Assembly: GCA_020717935.1 (NCBI GenBank) | Contig: DYDK01000072.1 | Location: 1-8,250 of the forward strand | Reading direction: 5' to 3' | DNA length: 8,250 nt | Source of the DNA: Desulfocapsa sp. | GTDB lineage: Bacteria > Desulfobacterota > Desulfobulbia > Desulfobulbales > Desulfocapsaceae | Part shown: piece by piece, positions 7,296 through 8,250 of the stretch | Layout of the letters: every line of letters starts with the position of its first letter | Position numbering within the stretch: the stretch's first letter is position 1 | Notes under the pieces: generated by a model | What the model was told of the DNA's origin: nothing | Seen by the model: the letters and a program-made list of their open reading frames with translations, nothing else | Database searches by the model: none | Translations under genes and position numbers: made by a program

Positions 7296-7396
7296 ATTCT
7301 AATTCGCTTTCAAGATGAGACTAACTCGTGCCTTTCTGCCGTTATTTATAAGGGAATACACATTAGCGTTGTACCAACTTGAAAGCGAATTGGAAT
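7296..7396. repeat. Long inverted repeat between kamA and the thioredoxin-like gene
   Basis: The arm at 7296-7314 pairs with 7378-7396 over 19 bp with a single G-U pair. The inner 14 bp, AATTCGCTTTCAAG with CTTGAAAGCGAATT, are perfect. The arms enclose 63 bp without a gene. The right arm touches the stop codon of the convergent thioredoxin-like gene. There is no T-run after either arm, so it is not a classical terminator; a small non-autonomous mobile element is another option. The remainder of the kamA-thioredoxin spacer (7197-7295) holds only weak short pairings, such as TGGTCA/TGACCA (7245-7250 with 7276-7281). Confidence 0.6.
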
Positions 7397-7965
7397 TAGA
7401 GAAGCCTATAAGGATAAGCTCGTTTGGTCCATTCGTTATCGGGAAAAGCAGTGCTCAATTTTTCATAAGCAGCCTTCAGCGGCTTTGGGTCGTGCGACTG
7501 CTTGTAATTGCAAACACCAGTGAGAAAAATAGCCTCAGGAGCACTGCTGCTTTGGCCATATTCTTCAACCACTTGCTTCATACAGCCTAATGCCATGTCA
7601 AACATATCATTTTCAAAATGATATTTACCTAGACCAAGCAGGAGCAAGGGAATCAACTCATCAGGCCCGAAAAATCCCACTGTCCGATGATGTTCCCGGG
7701 CTTCGGGACTCAAGATTATCAAGGTGGGGGTCCATTTAATATTAAACTTCTCCGCATGGGGTTTACGGTCAGAGTTTACACGCAACGGGATGAAATGCTC
7801 TTCGATGAAGCTGACAACCTTGCTTTCAGGATACGAAACTGCATCCATCTGTTGACAGCCAATTCAGTTTGGATTGAAAAAATCGAGTAAAATGGGCTTA
7901 CCCGACTTTTGCCCTTGACACAAAGCATCGTCCATTTCCGTATGCCATTGAATACTTGCTGTCAT
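7396..7965 (-). CDS. Thioredoxin-fold selenoprotein (UGA read as selenocysteine), putative
   Basis: Read from the ATG at 7965, this is a 189-residue frame with one internal TGA at 7866-7864 (codon 34). The context is PILLDFFNPN-U-IGC-QQMDA: beta strand LLDFF, then a CxxC-type active site whose first cysteine is replaced by the TGA codon (U34-I-G-C37). The thioredoxin fold continues on both sides, with the cis-proline motif WTPT (P80), and HHRTVGF follows at about 94-100. A helical TPR-like C-terminal half ends in WTKRAYPYRLL. AGGAGG lies 7 nt before the ATG, whereas the internal ATG at 7848 has no ribosome site and would lose the strand and active site. A SECIS-like hairpin follows the TGA. 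No signal peptide is seen, so it probably acts as a cytoplasmic thiol/selenol oxidoreductase; the substrate is unknown. The alternative is a nonsense mutation of a CxxC protein, but the intact downstream frame and hairpin argue against it. A standard gene caller would report only 7396-7848. Confidence 0.82.
7829..7866 (-). promoter_or_regulatory. Putative bacterial SECIS element
   Basis: After the UGA (7866-7864), 17 nt lead to a 6-bp stem, GGAUGC (7846-7841) with GUAUCC (7834-7829), including one G-U pair. It closes the six-base loop AGUUUC. A G in the first two loop positions and a loop about 24 nt after the UGA fit the known rules for bacterial SECIS elements bound by SelB. A further lower stem can be drawn between 7859-7851 and 7818-7810, with 8 of 9 positions paired. 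I found this by eye and did not compute a fold. Confidence 0.6.
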
Positions 7966-7972
7966 AATTCTT

Positions 7973-7978
7973 CCTCCT
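7973..7978 (-). promoter_or_regulatory. Shine-Dalgarno site that sets the selenoprotein start
   Basis: AGGAGG is followed by a 7-nt spacer (AAGAATT) and the ATG at 7965-7963. It is the strongest ribosome site seen in the window. It shows that translation starts well upstream of the in-frame TGA. Confidence 0.85.
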
Positions 7979-8060
7979 TGCGTAGTTGGTTGATAAATAC
8001 AGCACCTTTTTTTACACTTATTCTAAGTTGCTTTCAGCATAAAACAGAAACGATAAGAGA

Positions 8061-8129
8061 ATGGCGACGAAAGAATACAAAAAGTACGGTAAGGAGAGCG
8101 CCATCGACAACGGTATAAGTTTGAATGCG
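8061..8129 (+). repeat. Dispersed intergenic repeat, copy B
   Basis: This is the partner of copy A at 3239-3313: ATGGCGACGAAAGAATACAA to AGTTTGAATGCG. As a frame it reads MATKEYKKYGKESAIDNG and stays open to a TAG at 8241-8243, without a Shine-Dalgarno site. It lies 96 bp upstream of the selenoprotein start and points away from it, as copy A does relative to dus. From 8130 to the window end I see only AT-rich sequence with T-runs and no supported gene. Confidence 0.6.
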
Positions 8130-8250
8130 ACTGAAAGAGAGACACATTCTTTTTTACCTATACTTACATCTGTTCTTTTGAAACTGAAGTTTCCCGTTTT
8201 TTTATCTAACTTTCATCAATTCGGTGGAATTGACATGAATTAGCCACGAT

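Noticed and set aside
7315..7590. 91-residue plus-strand frame over the kamA-thioredoxin spacer
   Set aside because: It starts inside the inverted repeat and continues antisense to the thioredoxin-like gene, with no ribosome site or recognisable domain.
7396..7848. Start of the thioredoxin-like gene at the internal ATG (150-residue protein)
   Set aside because: No ribosome site precedes 7848. The protein would begin inside the active-site helix and lack the preceding strand and redox motif, while a strong AGGAGG and family-like sequence lie upstream in the same frame.
7864..7866. Thioredoxin-like gene as a simple pseudogene with a nonsense codon
   Set aside because: The TGA sits exactly at a redox cysteine position, is followed by a SECIS-like hairpin, and the frame is otherwise intact at both ends. 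It is kept only as the alternative.
8061..8243. 60-residue open frame at copy B of the dispersed repeat as a gene
   Set aside because: Only the first 23 codons resemble copy A, there is no Shine-Dalgarno sequence, and the rest is AT-rich sequence that looks non-coding.

Overview
The window looks like chromosome of a Gram-negative, probably anaerobic bacterium of the Desulfobacterota, perhaps Desulfobulbales-like. This is inferred from a KamA-family radical SAM enzyme, a BFD-type [2Fe-2S] protein, a PilZ/cyclic-nucleotide-domain regulator and, above all, a thioredoxin-like gene that appears to encode selenocysteine. No tRNA, rRNA, CRISPR array or phage gene is visible.

Left block (1-3166). 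The tail of an unidentified reading frame leads into uvrC (excinuclease subunit C). A small BFD-like [2Fe-2S] protein overlaps the uvrC stop codon. It runs convergently into a dus gene (tRNA-dihydrouridine synthase) on the minus strand, and the two coding regions overlap by 86 bp.

Middle block (3167-6145). A gene-free stretch of about 500 bp holds a 12-bp tandem repeat, one copy (A) of a dispersed repeat, some small hairpins and a MITE-like palindromic element. Next comes a 792-residue minus-strand protein with helical/HEAT-like repeats, a degenerate cyclic-nucleotide-binding fold and a C-terminal PilZ domain. It is divergent from kamA across about 100 bp, where two sigma70-like promoters with overlapping -10 boxes can be drawn on opposite strands.

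Right block (6146-8250). kamA encodes a short lysine 2,3-aminomutase-like protein. After it comes a spacer with a long inverted repeat, then a minus-strand thioredoxin-fold gene. That gene has a strong Shine-Dalgarno site and an in-frame TGA at the first position of its CxxC-type motif, giving U-I-G-C. A SECIS-like hairpin with a G-U-containing loop follows the TGA. A second, diverged copy (B) of the dispersed repeat lies upstream of this gene, in the same relative position as copy A upstream of dus.

The genes do not form one pathway. The most notable items are the putative selenoprotein, which a standard gene caller would truncate to its last 150 residues, the overlapping divergent promoters, and the paired intergenic repeats.
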